A stretch of 32,853 nucleotides of DNA from Rubrivivax sp. SCN 70-15 (GCA_001725505.1 MEGM01000119.1:1-32853); one strand, 5' to 3'; positions 20,013 to 30,191 are shown, numbered from the stretch's first letter. The notes: generated by a model not told the origin, from the sequence alone. Numbers and translations: made by a program.

Positions 20013-21953
20013 TCAGCCGAGCAGCGCCTTGATCTGCTGCAGCGTCGCCGGATCCTCGATCGTCGTCAGGTCGCCCGGGTCGCGCTGCTCGCAGACCGCC
20101 TGCAGCGCCCGGCGCAGCAGCTTGCCCGAGCGCGTCTTCGGCAGCGCCTGGACGAAGCGCACGCGCGCCGGCCTCGCGACGGCACCGAGCCGGCTGTCGA
20201 CGAGCTTCATGATCTCGCCCTCGAGCTTCAGCGCCGCGGCCGGATCGGCCGCGAGCGCGGCGTCCTTCAGTACCGCGAAGGCCATCGCGACCTGGCCCTT
20301 CAGCGCGTCGGCGACGCCGACCACCGCGACCTCGGCCACGTTCGGGTGGGCGGAAATGCTCTCCTCGATCTCGCGCGTTCCGAGCCGGTGGCCGGCGACG
20401 TTGATCACGTCGTCGGTGCGGCCGAGGATGAAGTAGTAGCCGTCCTCGTCGCGGATGCCCCAGTCGAAGGTGTTGTACAGCCAGCGGTCCGGTGCCGGCC
20501 GGCCGTCGGCCCGATCCGGCCCGGGGATCCTCTTCCAGTAGGTCTCGACGAAGCGCGCGTCGTCGCGCCAGACGGTCTGCATGCAGCCCGGCGGCAGCGG
20601 GCCTTCGATCATCAGCACGCCCTTCTGGTGCGCACCGGTCAGGGCCTGCCCGGTCGTCTCGTCGACCAGCTTGACGTCGTAGCCGTACATCGGCACGCCC
20701 GGGCTGCCGAACTTGCTCGGCGCCTTCTCGATGCCGTTGGCCAGGGTCAGGATCGGCCAGCCGGTCTCGGTCTGCCAGTAGTTGTCGACGACGGGCTTGC
20801 CGATCGCCCGGGCGATCCAGCTCGCGGTCGGCTCGTCGAGCGGCTCGCCGGCGAGGAACAGCGCTCGCAGCGACGACAGGTCGTGCCGCGTCAGCGCGGC
20901 CGGGTCCTGCTTCTTCAGCACGCGCACCGCGGTCGGCGCCGAGAACATCGCGGTGACCTTGTACTTCTCGACCAGGTGCCACCAGATCGCGGCGTCGGGC
21001 CGGGTCGGCAGGCCCTCGTACAGGATCGTCGCCATGCCGTGGATCAGCGGGCCGTAGACGATGTAGCTGTGGCCGACGACCCAGCCGATGTCGCTGGTGG
21101 AGAAATAGGTCTCGCCGGGTTCGCCGCAGAAGATGTGCTTCATGCTCGCCGCCAGCGCCACCGCGTAGCCGCCGGTGTCGCGCTGCACGCCCTTGGGCCG
21201 CCCGGTCGTGCCGCTGGTGTAGAGCGTGTAGCTCGGGTGGTCGGACTCGACCCAGGTGCAGGGCACCGGCGTGTCCGCATGGCCGTCGCGCCAGACCGCG
21301 TAGTCCTCGTCGCGCTCGGCGACGCGCTCGAACGGCGCCAGCCCGCGGTCGACCATCAGCACCTTGGCCGGCTTGTGCGCGGCCAGGCGGATCGCCTCGT
21401 CGAGCAGCGGCTTGTAGGGCACGACCTTGCCGCTGCGGCTGCCCGCGTCGGCGCTGACGACGACCACCGGCTCGGCGTCGTCGATCCGGCTCGCCAGGCT
21501 GTGGCTGGCGAAGCCACCGAAGACCACCGAGTGCAGCGCGCCGATGCGCACGCAGGCGAGCATCGCGAACACCGCCTCGGGAACCATCGGCATGTAGACG
21601 AGCACGCGGTCACCCTGCTTCACGCCCAGGCTCTTCAGCGTCGCCGCCATGCGCTGCACCTCGGCGTGCAGTTCGCGGTAGCTGTAGACGCGCTCCTGGT
21701 CGGTCTCGGTCGAGACGAAGATCAGCGCGTTCTGCTCGCCGCGCGCGGCGAGATGGCGGTCGACCGCGTTGTGGCACAGGTTGGTACGGCCGCCGACGAA
21801 CCAGCGCGCGAACGGCGGCCGGCTCGTGTCGCAGACCTGGGTGAAAGGCGCCTGCCAGTCGATCAGCGCCGCCTGCTCGGCCCAGAAGGCGTCGCGGTCG
21901 GCGAGCGAGCGGCGGTAGACGTCGGCGTAGCGGGTCGGGGCAGCAGGGTTCAT
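20013..21953 (-). CDS. prpE: Propionyl-CoA synthetase
   Basis: [99 protein letters not shown]. Confidence 0.95.
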   Translation of the reverse strand: MNPAAPTRYADVYRRSLADRDAFWAEQAALIDWQAPFTQVCDTSRPPFARWFVGGRTNLCHNAVDRHLAARGEQNALIFVSTETDQERVYSYRELHAEVQRMAATLKSLGVKQGDRVLVYMPMVPEAVFAMLACVRIGALHSVVFGGFASHSLASRIDDAEPVVVVSADAGSRSGKVVPYKPLLDEAIRLAAHKPAKVLMVDRGLAPFERVAERDEDYAVWRDGHADTPVPCTWVESDHPSYTLYTSGTTGRPKGVQRDTGGYAVALAASMKHIFCGEPGETYFSTSDIGWVVGHSYIVYGPLIHGMATILYEGLPTRPDAAIWWHLVEKYKVTAMFSAPTAVRVLKKQDPAALTRHDLSSLRALFLAGEPLDEPTASWIARAIGKPVVDNYWQTETGWPILTLANGIEKAPSKFGSPGVPMYGYDVKLVDETTGQALTGAHQKGVLMIEGPLPPGCMQTVWRDDARFVETYWKRIPGPDRADGRPAPDRWLYNTFDWGIRDEDGYYFILGRTDDVINVAGHRLGTREIEESISAHPNVAEVAVVGVADALKGQVAMAFAVLKDAALAADPAAALKLEGEIMKLVDSRLGAVARPARVRFVQALPKTRSGKLLRRALQAVCEQRDPGDLTTIEDPATLQQIKALLG

Positions 21954-22954
21954 CTCGGACCTCCTGCGCCAATGTGCACGACGAGCCGGCCGCGCAGCTT
22001 GCCGTCCATCAAGTCCTGCGCACGCGCGACCGCCTGTTCGAGCGGGATCTCGACCGCGATGCGCTCGAGCGCCGCCGGATCGAGGTCGCGCGCGAGCCGG
22101 TCCCAGGCCTGCTGGCGCAGCGCGCGCGGCGCCATCACGCTGTCGATGCCGGCCAGCGTGATGCCGCGCAGAATGAACGGCGCCACCGAACCCGGCAGGT
22201 CCATGCCCTGGGCCAGCCCGCAGGCGGCGACGACGCCGCCGTAGCGCGTCTGCGCGAGCGCGTTCACCAGCGTGTGGCTGCCCAGCGCGTCGACCACCGC
22301 GGCCCAGCGCTCCTTCTGCAGCGGCTTGCCGGGCGCGCCGAGTTCGGCACGGTCGATCACCGCGGCCGCGCCCAGGCCGGTCAGGTAGTCCGCCTCCTGC
22401 GTCTTGCCGCTGGCGGCGACGACGCGGTGGCCGAGCCGGGCCAGGAGCGCGATCGCGACGCTGCCGACGCCGCCGGTGGCGCCGGTCACCAGCACCTCGC
22501 CGTCACCGGGCTGCAGGCCATGGCGCTCGAGCGCCAGCACGCACAGCATCGCGGTGTAGCCGGCGGTGCCGATCGCCATCGCCTGGCGCGCCGTGAAGGC
22601 GGCCGGCAGCCGGACGAGCCAGTCGCCCTTGAGCCGTGCGCGCTCGGCCAGGCAGCCCCAGTGGGTCTCGCCGACGCCCCAGCCGTTGTGCACGAAGCGG
22701 TCGCCGGCGCGCCAGTCGGGGTGGCGGCTCTCGAGCACGACGCCGGCGCCGTCGATGCCCGGCACCATCGGCCAGACGCGCACCACCGGCGAGCGGTTCG
22801 TCAGCGCCAGCGCGTCCTTGTAGTTCAGCGTCGAGTACTCGGGCTGCACGAGCACGTCGGCGCGGTCCCACCCGGGAAGCCGCGCTTCGTCCAGTTCGGT
22901 CATCCCGGCACGAAAGCCGGCATCGTCCTTCTCCAGCAACAGGGCCTTGAACAA
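21950..22954 (-). CDS. acuI: MDR-family quinone oxidoreductase, AcuI/YhdH-like acryloyl-CoA reductase
   Basis: [107 protein letters not shown] start at 22954 with upstream GGAGA, ATG alternative further upstream. Confidence 0.88.
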   Translation of the reverse strand: MFKALLLEKDDAGFRAGMTELDEARLPGWDRADVLVQPEYSTLNYKDALALTNRSPVVRVWPMVPGIDGAGVVLESRHPDWRAGDRFVHNGWGVGETHWGCLAERARLKGDWLVRLPAAFTARQAMAIGTAGYTAMLCVLALERHGLQPGDGEVLVTGATGGVGSVAIALLARLGHRVVAASGKTQEADYLTGLGAAAVIDRAELGAPGKPLQKERWAAVVDALGSHTLVNALAQTRYGGVVAACGLAQGMDLPGSVAPFILRGITLAGIDSVMAPRALRQQAWDRLARDLDPAALERIAVEIPLEQAVARAQDLMDGKLRGRLVVHIGAGGPR

Positions 22955-22980
22955 GATCGTCTCCTCGCGGCAATGCTTCA

Positions 22981-23009
22981 TTGACAGCGCAGCGCCTCGC
23001 ACCTATGCT
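22981..23009 (+). promoter_or_regulatory. Predicted sigma-70 promoter for the NlpC/P60 gene
   Basis: TTGACA (22981-22986), 17-bp spacer, TATGCT (23004-23009). Confidence 0.65.
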
Positions 23010-23019
23010 GCGCCGCGCC

Positions 23020-23664
23020 ATGGGATCCTATCGACAAAACTTGCGCGACGCTTGCGCGATGCTGCTGCTCGCCGCGGCGTCGGCCGCCTGGGCCGCGCCC
23101 GACGCCGTGCCGGCGGCCGCGGCGCCGGCCTCGGCGCCGGACCCCGTGCTCCAGCTGCTGCAACGCAAGGGCCTGCTGCCGGCCGACGGTGCCGGCGACG
23201 CGCAGGCCTTCGCGCGCCAGGTGCGCGACAAGGCCTCGGACCTGGTCCTGTCGGCGATGAACTTCATCGGCGTGCCCTACCGCTGGGGCGGCGAGTCGGC
23301 GAGCGAGGGCTTCGACTGCAGCGGCTTCACGCGCCATGTGTTCGAGATGAGCCTGGGCCTGGTGCTGCCGCGCCGCGCAAACGAGCAGGCGCGCGACAAG
23401 GAGCTGATCAAGGTCGCTCGCAACGAGCTCAAGCCCGGCGACTTGGTCTTCTTCAACACGATGCGACGCGCGTTCTCGCACGTGGGCATCTACGTCGGCG
23501 ACGGCAAGTTCATCCACGCGCCGCACCGCGGCAGCGAGGTCCGCGTCGACGACATGGACAGCGCGTACTGGCTCAAGCGCTTCAACGGCGCCCGGCGCGC
23601 GGTGCAGGAAGCCGTGGGCGCCACCGCGACGCGGCTCACCGAGGCGGCGCCGGCAAGCCCCTGA
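23020..23664 (+). CDS. Exported C40 family (NlpC/P60) peptidase
   Basis: Signal-like [82 protein letters not shown]. Confidence 0.92.
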   Translation: MGSYRQNLRDACAMLLLAAASAAWAAPDAVPAAAAPASAPDPVLQLLQRKGLLPADGAGDAQAFARQVRDKASDLVLSAMNFIGVPYRWGGESASEGFDCSGFTRHVFEMSLGLVLPRRANEQARDKELIKVARNELKPGDLVFFNTMRRAFSHVGIYVGDGKFIHAPHRGSEVRVDDMDSAYWLKRFNGARRAVQEAVGATATRLTEAAPASP

Positions 23665-23701
23665 CCCCGGCGCCCCCGGGCGCAGGCGGCACAATCGCCG
23701 C

Positions 23702-24830
23702 ATGGGCGAGAACCACATTCCACTGGTCGACCTGCGCTACGCCGCGCAGGTGCCGCGCATCCCCGACGCCCCGCCCGCGCCCGACGGCCTGCTCGTCGAC
23801 CGCCACGGCCGGCCGCTGCACGACCTGCGCATCTCGGTCACCGATCGTTGCAACTTCCGCTGCAGCTACTGCATGCCCAAGGAAGTCTTCGACAGGCAGT
23901 ACACCTTCCTGCCGCAGAGCTCGCTGCTCAGCTTCGAGGAGATCACGCGCGTCGCGCGGCTGTTCGTCGCGCATGGCGTCACCAAGCTGCGGCTGACCGG
24001 CGGCGAGCCGCTGCTGCGCCGCCATCTCGAAGGCCTGATCGAGCAGCTCGCGACGCTGCGCACCGCCGACGGCGAGCCGCTCGACATCACGCTGACGACG
24101 AACGGCTCGCTGCTCGAACGCAAGGCCGAGGCGCTGCATCGCGCCGGACTGCGCCGCGTCACGGTGAGCCTGGACGCGCTCGACGACGCGATCTTCCGGC
24201 GCATGAACGACGTCGACTTCCCGGTCGCCGACGTGCTGCGCGGCATCGATGCGGCGCTGCGCGCGGGGCTCGCGCCGATCAAGATCAACATGGTCGTCAA
24301 GCGCGGAACGAACGACCATGAGATCGTGCCGCTGGCGCGCCACGTGCGTGACGCCTACGGGCCGGCGGTGATCCTGCGCTTCATCGAGTACATGGACGTC
24401 GGCGCGACGAACGGCTGGCGCATGGACGAGGTGCTGCCGTCGGCGCAGGTCGTCGAGCGCCTGTCGGCCGCGTTCGCGCTCGAGCCGCTGCAGCCCAACG
24501 CCAGCGGCGAGACCGCGCAGCGCTGGCGCTACCGCGACGGCGGCGGCGAGATCGGCGTCATCAGCAGCGTCACGCAGGCCTTCTGTCTGCCGCGACTGCA
24601 ACCGCGCCCGCCTGTCCACCGAAGGCAAGCTCTTCCTGTGCCTGTTCGCATCGAAGGGCCACGACCTGCGCGCGCTGCTGCGCGGTGGCTTCTCGGACGA
24701 GCAGATCGCGGGCGCGATCGGCCTGATCTGGACCGATCGCGACGACCGCTACTCCGAGCTGCGCAGCGCGCTCCAGGCCAGCCCGTCCGACGGCGCGCGC
24801 CGGGTCGAGATGCACTACATCGGCGGCTAG
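23702..24830 (+). pseudogene. moaA: GTP 3',8-cyclase MoaA, frameshifted near the C-terminal Fe-S motif
   Basis: Frame 1 [17 protein letters not shown]...[15 protein letters not shown]...[14 protein letters not shown]; continues in another frame as [44 protein letters not shown]...[16 protein letters not shown] duplication at 24582-24589. Confidence 0.9.
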
Positions 24831-24853
24831 CCGAGCCACCCCCGAAGCGCCTT

Positions 24854-24880
24854 CGTCGCTCCCCCTCGAGGGGAGCGACG
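24854..24880. repeat. Intergenic inverted repeat between convergent moaA and rnhA
   Basis: CGTCGCTCCCC-CTCGA-GGGGAGCGACG, 11-bp perfect stem; next to a second hairpin acgccgga..ccggcgaagccgg..tccggcgt. Confidence 0.75.
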
Positions 24881-24928
24881 CCGGAAGACCGGCGAAGCCG
24901 GATCTCCGGCGTCCGCCGGGCGGGGAAG

Positions 24929-25369
24929 TCATCGGCCCGAACTGCCGCTGACGCCGCGATTCGCGAGCAGATCGGCGCGTTCGTTGCCGGGGTCGCCGGC
25001 ATGGCCCTTGACCCAGCGCCAGGTCACGTCGTGGGTCGCGGCCAGCGCGTCCAGTCGCTGCCAGAGCTCGATGTTCTTGACCGGCTTGCGGTCGGCGGTC
25101 TTCCAGCCGCGCGCCTTCCAGCCGTGGATCCAGCTCGTGATGCCGTTGCGCACGTACTCGCTGTCAGTGTAGAGCGTCACGTGGCAGCGCTTCTTCAGCG
25201 ATGCCAGCGCCTCGATCACGGCCGTCAGCTCCATCCGGTTGTTCGTCGTCAGCGGCTCGCCACCCCAGAGCTCCTTCTCGTGCTCGCCGCTCTTGAGCCA
25301 GGCGCCCCAGCCTCCCGGACCGGGGTTGCCCTTGCAGGCGCCATCGGTATAGATCACCACCTCGGGCAT
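24929..25369 (-). CDS. rnhA: Ribonuclease HI
   Basis: [72 protein letters not shown]. Confidence 0.98.
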   Translation of the reverse strand: MPEVVIYTDGACKGNPGPGGWGAWLKSGEHEKELWGGEPLTTNNRMELTAVIEALASLKKRCHVTLYTDSEYVRNGITSWIHGWKARGWKTADRKPVKNIELWQRLDALAATHDVTWRWVKGHAGDPGNERADLLANRGVSGSSGR

Positions 25370-26205
25370 CAACACTCCAGTTCGGCCGGCTCGCGGTTGG
25401 CGATCACGACCGGCGCTGCCTTCAGCTTGCGCCTGTCGTGCCGGACCAGCCCGACCCGGTGCATGCCGCGCACGCGCTTGACCGCGACCAGGAAATAGAC
25501 CGCGCCGAGCACCGGCCACCAGCGGTCGCCGACGCGGTCCATCCAGCCGAAGCGCTCGAGCCAGGTCGGCGACATCAGCGGCGGCCGGTAGCAGCCGAAG
25601 CGCCCGCCCTCGACCTCGAAGCCGAGCAGGTGCAGCCAGTCGCGCAGCCGCCAGTAGCCGATGAACTCGCCCGCGCGCGGCAGGTACAGCGGCGCGTCGC
25701 GGCCGAAGCCCATGCCGCGCCGCGCGCGCCCCGCGCGCTGGCGCAGGCCCCACAGGCTGGCCGGGTTGAAGCCCGCGATGACGACCCGGCCCTCGGGCAC
25801 GAGCACGCGGTCGACTTCGCGCAGCGTGCGGTGCGGGTCGCGTGCCAGCTCGAGCGAATGCGGCAGCACGACGAGGTCGATGCTGTTCTCCGGGAAAGGC
25901 AAGGCGTCGAACTCGCAATACAGCGCGATCGGCGCATCGGTGAGCTGGCTCGCGATCAGCTCGTCGCTCGGCGGCGGCAGCGGCAGCACCTCGTGGCCGA
26001 CGAGCGCGTCACACGCGACCCAACGGTGCGGCATCCGGTTCGCGCGCAGGCCCTCGAGTTCGGGCAGGCCGAGCTGCAGCGCGTGGAAGCCGAAGGCGTC
26101 GGCGACCGCATGGTCGAGCCGGTCCTGTTCCCATTCGAGCAACACACGGCCGGGCGCGGTCTGCAGCCAGGATCCCAACTCTATAATCGACTCGTCCCTG
26201 GTCAT
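25369..26205 (-). CDS. Class I SAM-dependent methyltransferase-like protein
   Basis: [53 protein letters not shown] at complement 26203-26205, alternative upstream start at 26241. Confidence 0.82.
   Translation of the reverse strand: MTRDESIIELGSWLQTAPGRVLLEWEQDRLDHAVADAFGFHALQLGLPELEGLRANRMPHRWVACDALVGHEVLPLPPPSDELIASQLTDAPIALYCEFDALPFPENSIDLVVLPHSLELARDPHRTLREVDRVLVPEGRVVIAGFNPASLWGLRQRAGRARRGMGFGRDAPLYLPRAGEFIGYWRLRDWLHLLGFEVEGGRFGCYRPPLMSPTWLERFGWMDRVGDRWWPVLGAVYFLVAVKRVRGMHRVGLVRHDRRKLKAAPVVIANREPAELEC
26182..26187 (+). promoter_or_regulatory. Candidate -10 box (TATAAT) for gloB inside the methyltransferase 5' coding end
   Basis: aactcTATAATcgac, 17-20 nt upstream of the gloB start. 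Confidence 0.45.
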
Positions 26206-26206
26206 G

Positions 26207-26989
26207 ATGAAACTGGTCGCCCTACCCGCCTTCTCCGACAACTACATCTGGATGCTTCACGACGGCCGACGCGCCGTGGTGGTGGATCCGGGGGACGCGG
26301 CACCGGTGCAAGCCGCACTCGAGCACGATGACCTCGTGCTCGCGGCGATTCTAGTGACCCACCATCACCCGGACCATGTCGGCGGCGTCGACGCCTTGCG
26401 CGCGCTGCTGAAGGGCCCCGTCTACGGGCCGGCGCGCGAGGCCATCCCGCGCCCTTTCACGCCGCTGGCCGGCGGCGAGCACGTCGACGTGCTCGGGCTG
26501 GACTTCGAGGTCATCGACGTCCCCGGCCACACCGCCGGTCACATCGCGTATGCGCAGCGCGGCGGCGCGGCAGCGCCTATCCTGTTCTGCGGCGACACCT
26601 TGTTCTCGGCCGGCTGCGGCCGGCTGTTCGAGGGCACGCCGGCGCAGATGGCCGATTCGCTCGCGCGGCTGAACGCGCTGCCCGGCGACACGCAGGTCTG
26701 CTGCACGCACGAGTACACACTGTCCAACCTGCGCTTCGCGGCCGCGGTCGAGCCCGGCAATGCCGACATTGCTGCCTACGCCGAGACCTGCCGCCGACTG
26801 CGCGAGGCCGGCCGGCCGACGCTGCCGTCGTCGCTGGCCCTCGAGCGCCGCGTCAACCCTTTCCTGCGCTGCTCCGTTCCGGAAGTCGCCGCCGCCGCGC
26901 GGTCGCACGACGGCCGGCACGACGCCACGGGCCGCGATGCGGTCGCCACCCTTGCCGCCTTGCGCGAATGGAAGAACCACTACCGATGA
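26207..26989 (+). CDS. gloB: Hydroxyacylglutathione hydrolase (glyoxalase II)
   Basis: MKLVALPAFSDNYIWMLHDG, VTHHHPDHVGGVDAL, PGHTAGHIAY, FCGDTLFSAGCGRLFEGTPAQM, CCTHEYTLSNLRFA. Confidence 0.97.
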   Translation: MKLVALPAFSDNYIWMLHDGRRAVVVDPGDAAPVQAALEHDDLVLAAILVTHHHPDHVGGVDALRALLKGPVYGPAREAIPRPFTPLAGGEHVDVLGLDFEVIDVPGHTAGHIAYAQRGGAAAPILFCGDTLFSAGCGRLFEGTPAQMADSLARLNALPGDTQVCCTHEYTLSNLRFAAAVEPGNADIAAYAETCRRLREAGRPTLPSSLALERRVNPFLRCSVPEVAAAARSHDGRHDATGRDAVATLAALREWKNHYR

Positions 26990-28593
26990 CGACTGTCCAG
27001 CCTTTCGTCCGGCGCCTGTGCGCCCTTGCCACGGTGCTGACGATGGCCGCTTTCGCGGGCTGTGCGAGCCTTCCCGCGGGGCAGGTCGCCACCACGCCGG
27101 CCGCGGCGCCACCGGTGGACCTGAGCGCTGCGCCCGCGGTCGCGCCGCCGCAGGCCCAGGCCGAGGCCGAACCCGCCGCCCTGCCGCCGCCGCTGAGCGT
27201 CCCGGTGCGCAGCCTGACCGACCCGACGCCCGACCCCGCCCGCACCGACCTCTGGGCCCGGGTGCGCAGCGCCTTCGCGCTGCCCGACATGGACAACGAG
27301 CGCGTGCGCAAGTGGGAGCAGTGGTATTCGTCGCGCCCCGACTACGTGCAGCGCATGACCGACCGCGGCGGGCGCTACCTGTTCCACATCGTCGAGGAAG
27401 TCCAGCGCCGCGGCATGCCGGTCGAGCTCGCGCTGCTGCCCTTCATCGAGAGCGCATTCAACCCGCAGGCGAAGTCCTCTGCGCGCGCGGTCGGCATGTG
27501 GCAGTTCACGCCCGGCACCGGGCGCGATTTCGACCTGACGCAGAACGTCTTCCGCGACGACCGCCGCGACGTGCTCGCGTCGACGCGCGCGGCGCTCGAC
27601 TACCTGCAGCAGCTGCACGACCAGCTCGGCGACTGGCAGCTCGCGCTCGCGGCCTACAACTGGGGCCAGGGCAACGTGCAGCGTGCGCTGGCCTACAACC
27701 GGCGCCACGGTCTGCCGACCGACTACGAGAGCCTGCGCATGCCCGAGGAGACGCGCGACTACTACCCCAAGCTGCAGGCGGTGAAGAACATCATCGAGCA
27801 CCCGGACCAGTTCGCGATCACGCTGCCGCCGCTGCCCAACCACCCGTTCTTCCAGAGCGTCGCGATCGAGCGCGACATCGACGTCGCGCTCGCCGCGCGC
27901 CTCGCCGGCATGCCGCTGCACGATTTCCAGGCCCTGAACCCGCAGATGAACAAGCCGGTGATCCTGGCCGCGGGCACGCCGCAGATCCTGCTGCCCTACG
28001 ACAACGCGAACCAGTTCTTGCGCGAGCTGGCGCGGCACAAGGGGCCGCTCGCGACCTGGACCGCCTGGGTCGCTCCGAAGACGCTCAAGCCGGCCGACGC
28101 CGCGCGCCGCGTCGGCATGTCCGAGTCCGAGCTGCGCGAGGTGAACCTGATCCCGGCGCGCATGCTGGTAAAGGTCGGCTCGACGCTGCTCGTGCCGCGC
28201 AGCGCGCACGACAGCGAGGACGTCGACGCGCATGTCGCCGACAACGCGACGATGGTGCTCGCGCCGGACCGGCCGCCGCTGCGCCGCGTCGCACTGCGCG
28301 CCGGCAAGCACGGCGACAGCGTGGTTGCCGTCGCGCGCCGCTACCACGTCGCCACCGCGCAGGTGGCCGAATGGAACCGGGTCGCTCCGCATGCGCGCTT
28401 CCGGCCCGGGCAGACGATCTTCGTGATGCTGCCGCCGAGCACCCGGCATGTCGCGGTGCGGCGCAGCGCGCATCCGACGAAGATCGTCGCCAAGCGCCAC
28501 ACGGCGCCGGTACGGCGGGTCGCGAAGCGCCACGCGGCACCGCACCTGCGCGTCGCCGCGCACAGGCCGGCCGAGCGCGTCGCGGAGCGCTAA
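26986..28593 (+). CDS. mltD: Membrane-bound lytic murein transglycosylase D-like lipoprotein with LysM-type repeats
   Basis: Lipobox-like AFAGCASL; ELALLPFIESAFNPQAKSSARAVGMWQFTPGTGRDFDL, LALAAYNWGQGNVQRA, GDSVVAVARRYHVATAQVAEWN; ATGA overlap with gloB. Confidence 0.93.
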   Translation: MTTVQPFVRRLCALATVLTMAAFAGCASLPAGQVATTPAAAPPVDLSAAPAVAPPQAQAEAEPAALPPPLSVPVRSLTDPTPDPARTDLWARVRSAFALPDMDNERVRKWEQWYSSRPDYVQRMTDRGGRYLFHIVEEVQRRGMPVELALLPFIESAFNPQAKSSARAVGMWQFTPGTGRDFDLTQNVFRDDRRDVLASTRAALDYLQQLHDQLGDWQLALAAYNWGQGNVQRALAYNRRHGLPTDYESLRMPEETRDYYPKLQAVKNIIEHPDQFAITLPPLPNHPFFQSVAIERDIDVALAARLAGMPLHDFQALNPQMNKPVILAAGTPQILLPYDNANQFLRELARHKGPLATWTAWVAPKTLKPADAARRVGMSESELREVNLIPARMLVKVGSTLLVPRSAHDSEDVDAHVADNATMVLAPDRPPLRRVALRAGKHGDSVVAVARRYHVATAQVAEWNRVAPHARFRPGQTIFVMLPPSTRHVAVRRSAHPTKIVAKRHTAPVRRVAKRHAAPHLRVAAHRPAERVAER

Positions 28594-29093
28594 GCGCCCA
28601 GGTAGTCGCGCTTGCCCAGTTCGACCCCGGCGTGCCGCAGCAGTGCGTAGGCGGTGGTCGCGTGAAAGTAGAAGTTGGGCAGCACGAAGTGCAGCAGGTA
28701 GTCCTGGCCGCTGAAGCGGACCTCGCCCTGACGCATCGCGAGCACGATCTCGCGCTGCTCGCTGCCGTCGACCTGTCCGGCCGGCACCGACTGCACGTAG
28801 TCGAGGGTCCTGCGGATGCGCGCGCGCAGCTCGTCCAGCGTGACCTCGGTGTCGTCCCATTTCGGCACGTCCTGGCCGGCGAGCCGCGCGACGCAGCCCT
28901 TGGCGCCGTCGCTCGCGATCTGGATCTGCTTGACGAAGGGCAGCATGTCCGGCGCCAGGCGCAGCGCGAGGTAGTTGTTCGGATCGAACTTTCGCGCCTG
29001 CGCATGGGCTTCGGCCTTGTCCAGCCACTTCAGCATGTTGCCCAGCATCCGGGCGAAGACCGGCACGCTGGCGGTGTGCATCGAGACGCTCAT
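28590..29093 (-). CDS. DUF1993 domain-containing protein
   Basis: MSVSMHTASVPVFARMLGNMLKWLDKAEAHAQARKFDPNNYLALRLAPDMLPFVKQIQIASDGAKG, LPNFYFHATTAYALLRHAGVELGKRDYLG. Confidence 0.88.
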   Translation of the reverse strand: MSVSMHTASVPVFARMLGNMLKWLDKAEAHAQARKFDPNNYLALRLAPDMLPFVKQIQIASDGAKGCVARLAGQDVPKWDDTEVTLDELRARIRRTLDYVQSVPAGQVDGSEQREIVLAMRQGEVRFSGQDYLLHFVLPNFYFHATTAYALLRHAGVELGKRDYLGA

Positions 29094-29183
29094 GGATTGT
29101 CTTTCGGTAACAGTTGAACCGGCCCGGATGCTAGCGCCGGCGGCCAAGCGCTGCAGGACGCGGCAGAATGCCGGGCACCGACC

Positions 29184-30191
29184 ATGAACATCATCATCCT
29201 CGACGACTACCAGGACGCGGTGCGCAAGCTGCGTTGCGCGGCGCTGCTGGAGCCGCTCAACGCGAAGGTCTTCACGAACACGGTGAAGGGCATCGGCCAG
29301 CTGTCGGTGCGGCTGCGCGACGCCGAGGTGCTGGTGCTGATCCGCGAGCGCACGCAGTTCCCGCGCGCGCTGCTCGAGAAGCTGCCCAAGCTGAAGCTGA
29401 TCTCGCAGACCGGCAAGGTCGGCTCGCATGTCGACGTCGAGGCCTGCACGCGGCTGGGCATCGCGGTCGCCGAGGGCACCGGTTCGCCGGTGGCGCCGGC
29501 CGAGCTGACCTGGGCGCTGATCATGGCGTCGATGCGCCGGCTGCCGCAGTACATCGGCAACCTGAAGCATGGCGCGTGGCAGCAGTCGGGGCTGAAGTCG
29601 GCGTCGATGCCGCCGAACTTCGGCATCGGCATGGTGCTCGAGCGCAAGACGCTCGGCATCTGGGGCTACGGCCGCATCGGTGCGCTCGTCGCCGGCTACG
29701 GCCGCGCGTTCGGCATGAAGGTGCTGGTCTGGGGACGCGAGGCGTCGCGCGCGCGCGCGGTCGCCGACGGCTACCTCGCGGCGTCGTCGCAGGCCGAGTT
29801 CTTCGAGCAATGCGACGTGATCAGCCTGCACCTGCGGCTCAACGATGCGACGCGCGCGATCGTCCACCTCGACGACCTGCTGCGCATGAAGCCGACCGCG
29901 CTCTTCGTCAACACCTCGCGTGCCGAGCTGGTCGACGAAGGTGCGCTCGTCTCGGCGCTGAACAAGGGCCGGCCCGGGATGGCGGCCGTCGACGTCTTCG
30001 AGAGCGAGCCGATCCTGCAGGGCCACCCACTTCTGCGCCTGGAGAATGCGGTCTGCACGCCGCACATCGGCTACGTCGAGCAGGACAGCTACGAGATGTA
30101 CTTCGGCGCGGCGTTCGAGAACGTCGTCAACTTCGTCAACAAGCAGCCGACGAACATCGTCAACCCCGAGGCGCTGAAGGTGCTGCGGTGA
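29184..30191 (+). CDS. D-2-hydroxyacid dehydrogenase family protein (NAD-binding)
   Basis: LGIWGYGRIGALVAGYGRAFGMKVLVWG, VNTSRAELVDEGALVSAL, AAVDVFESEPILQGHPLLRLENAVCTPHIGYVEQDSYE. Confidence 0.93.
   Translation: MNIIILDDYQDAVRKLRCAALLEPLNAKVFTNTVKGIGQLSVRLRDAEVLVLIRERTQFPRALLEKLPKLKLISQTGKVGSHVDVEACTRLGIAVAEGTGSPVAPAELTWALIMASMRRLPQYIGNLKHGAWQQSGLKSASMPPNFGIGMVLERKTLGIWGYGRIGALVAGYGRAFGMKVLVWGREASRARAVADGYLAASSQAEFFEQCDVISLHLRLNDATRAIVHLDDLLRMKPTALFVNTSRAELVDEGALVSALNKGRPGMAAVDVFESEPILQGHPLLRLENAVCTPHIGYVEQDSYEMYFGAAFENVVNFVNKQPTNIVNPEALKVLR

Noticed and set aside
18086-22244. Large plus-strand ORFs (18086..19891 and 19785..22244)
   Set aside because: Antisense to the S8 peptidase and prpE, which carry all catalytic motifs; no independent protein-family signal.
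23702-25498. 598-aa ORF extending MoaA into a novel C-terminal domain
   Set aside because: The extension is out-of-frame sequence after the 4-bp duplication, running antisense through rnhA; the real MoaA C terminus is in another frame.
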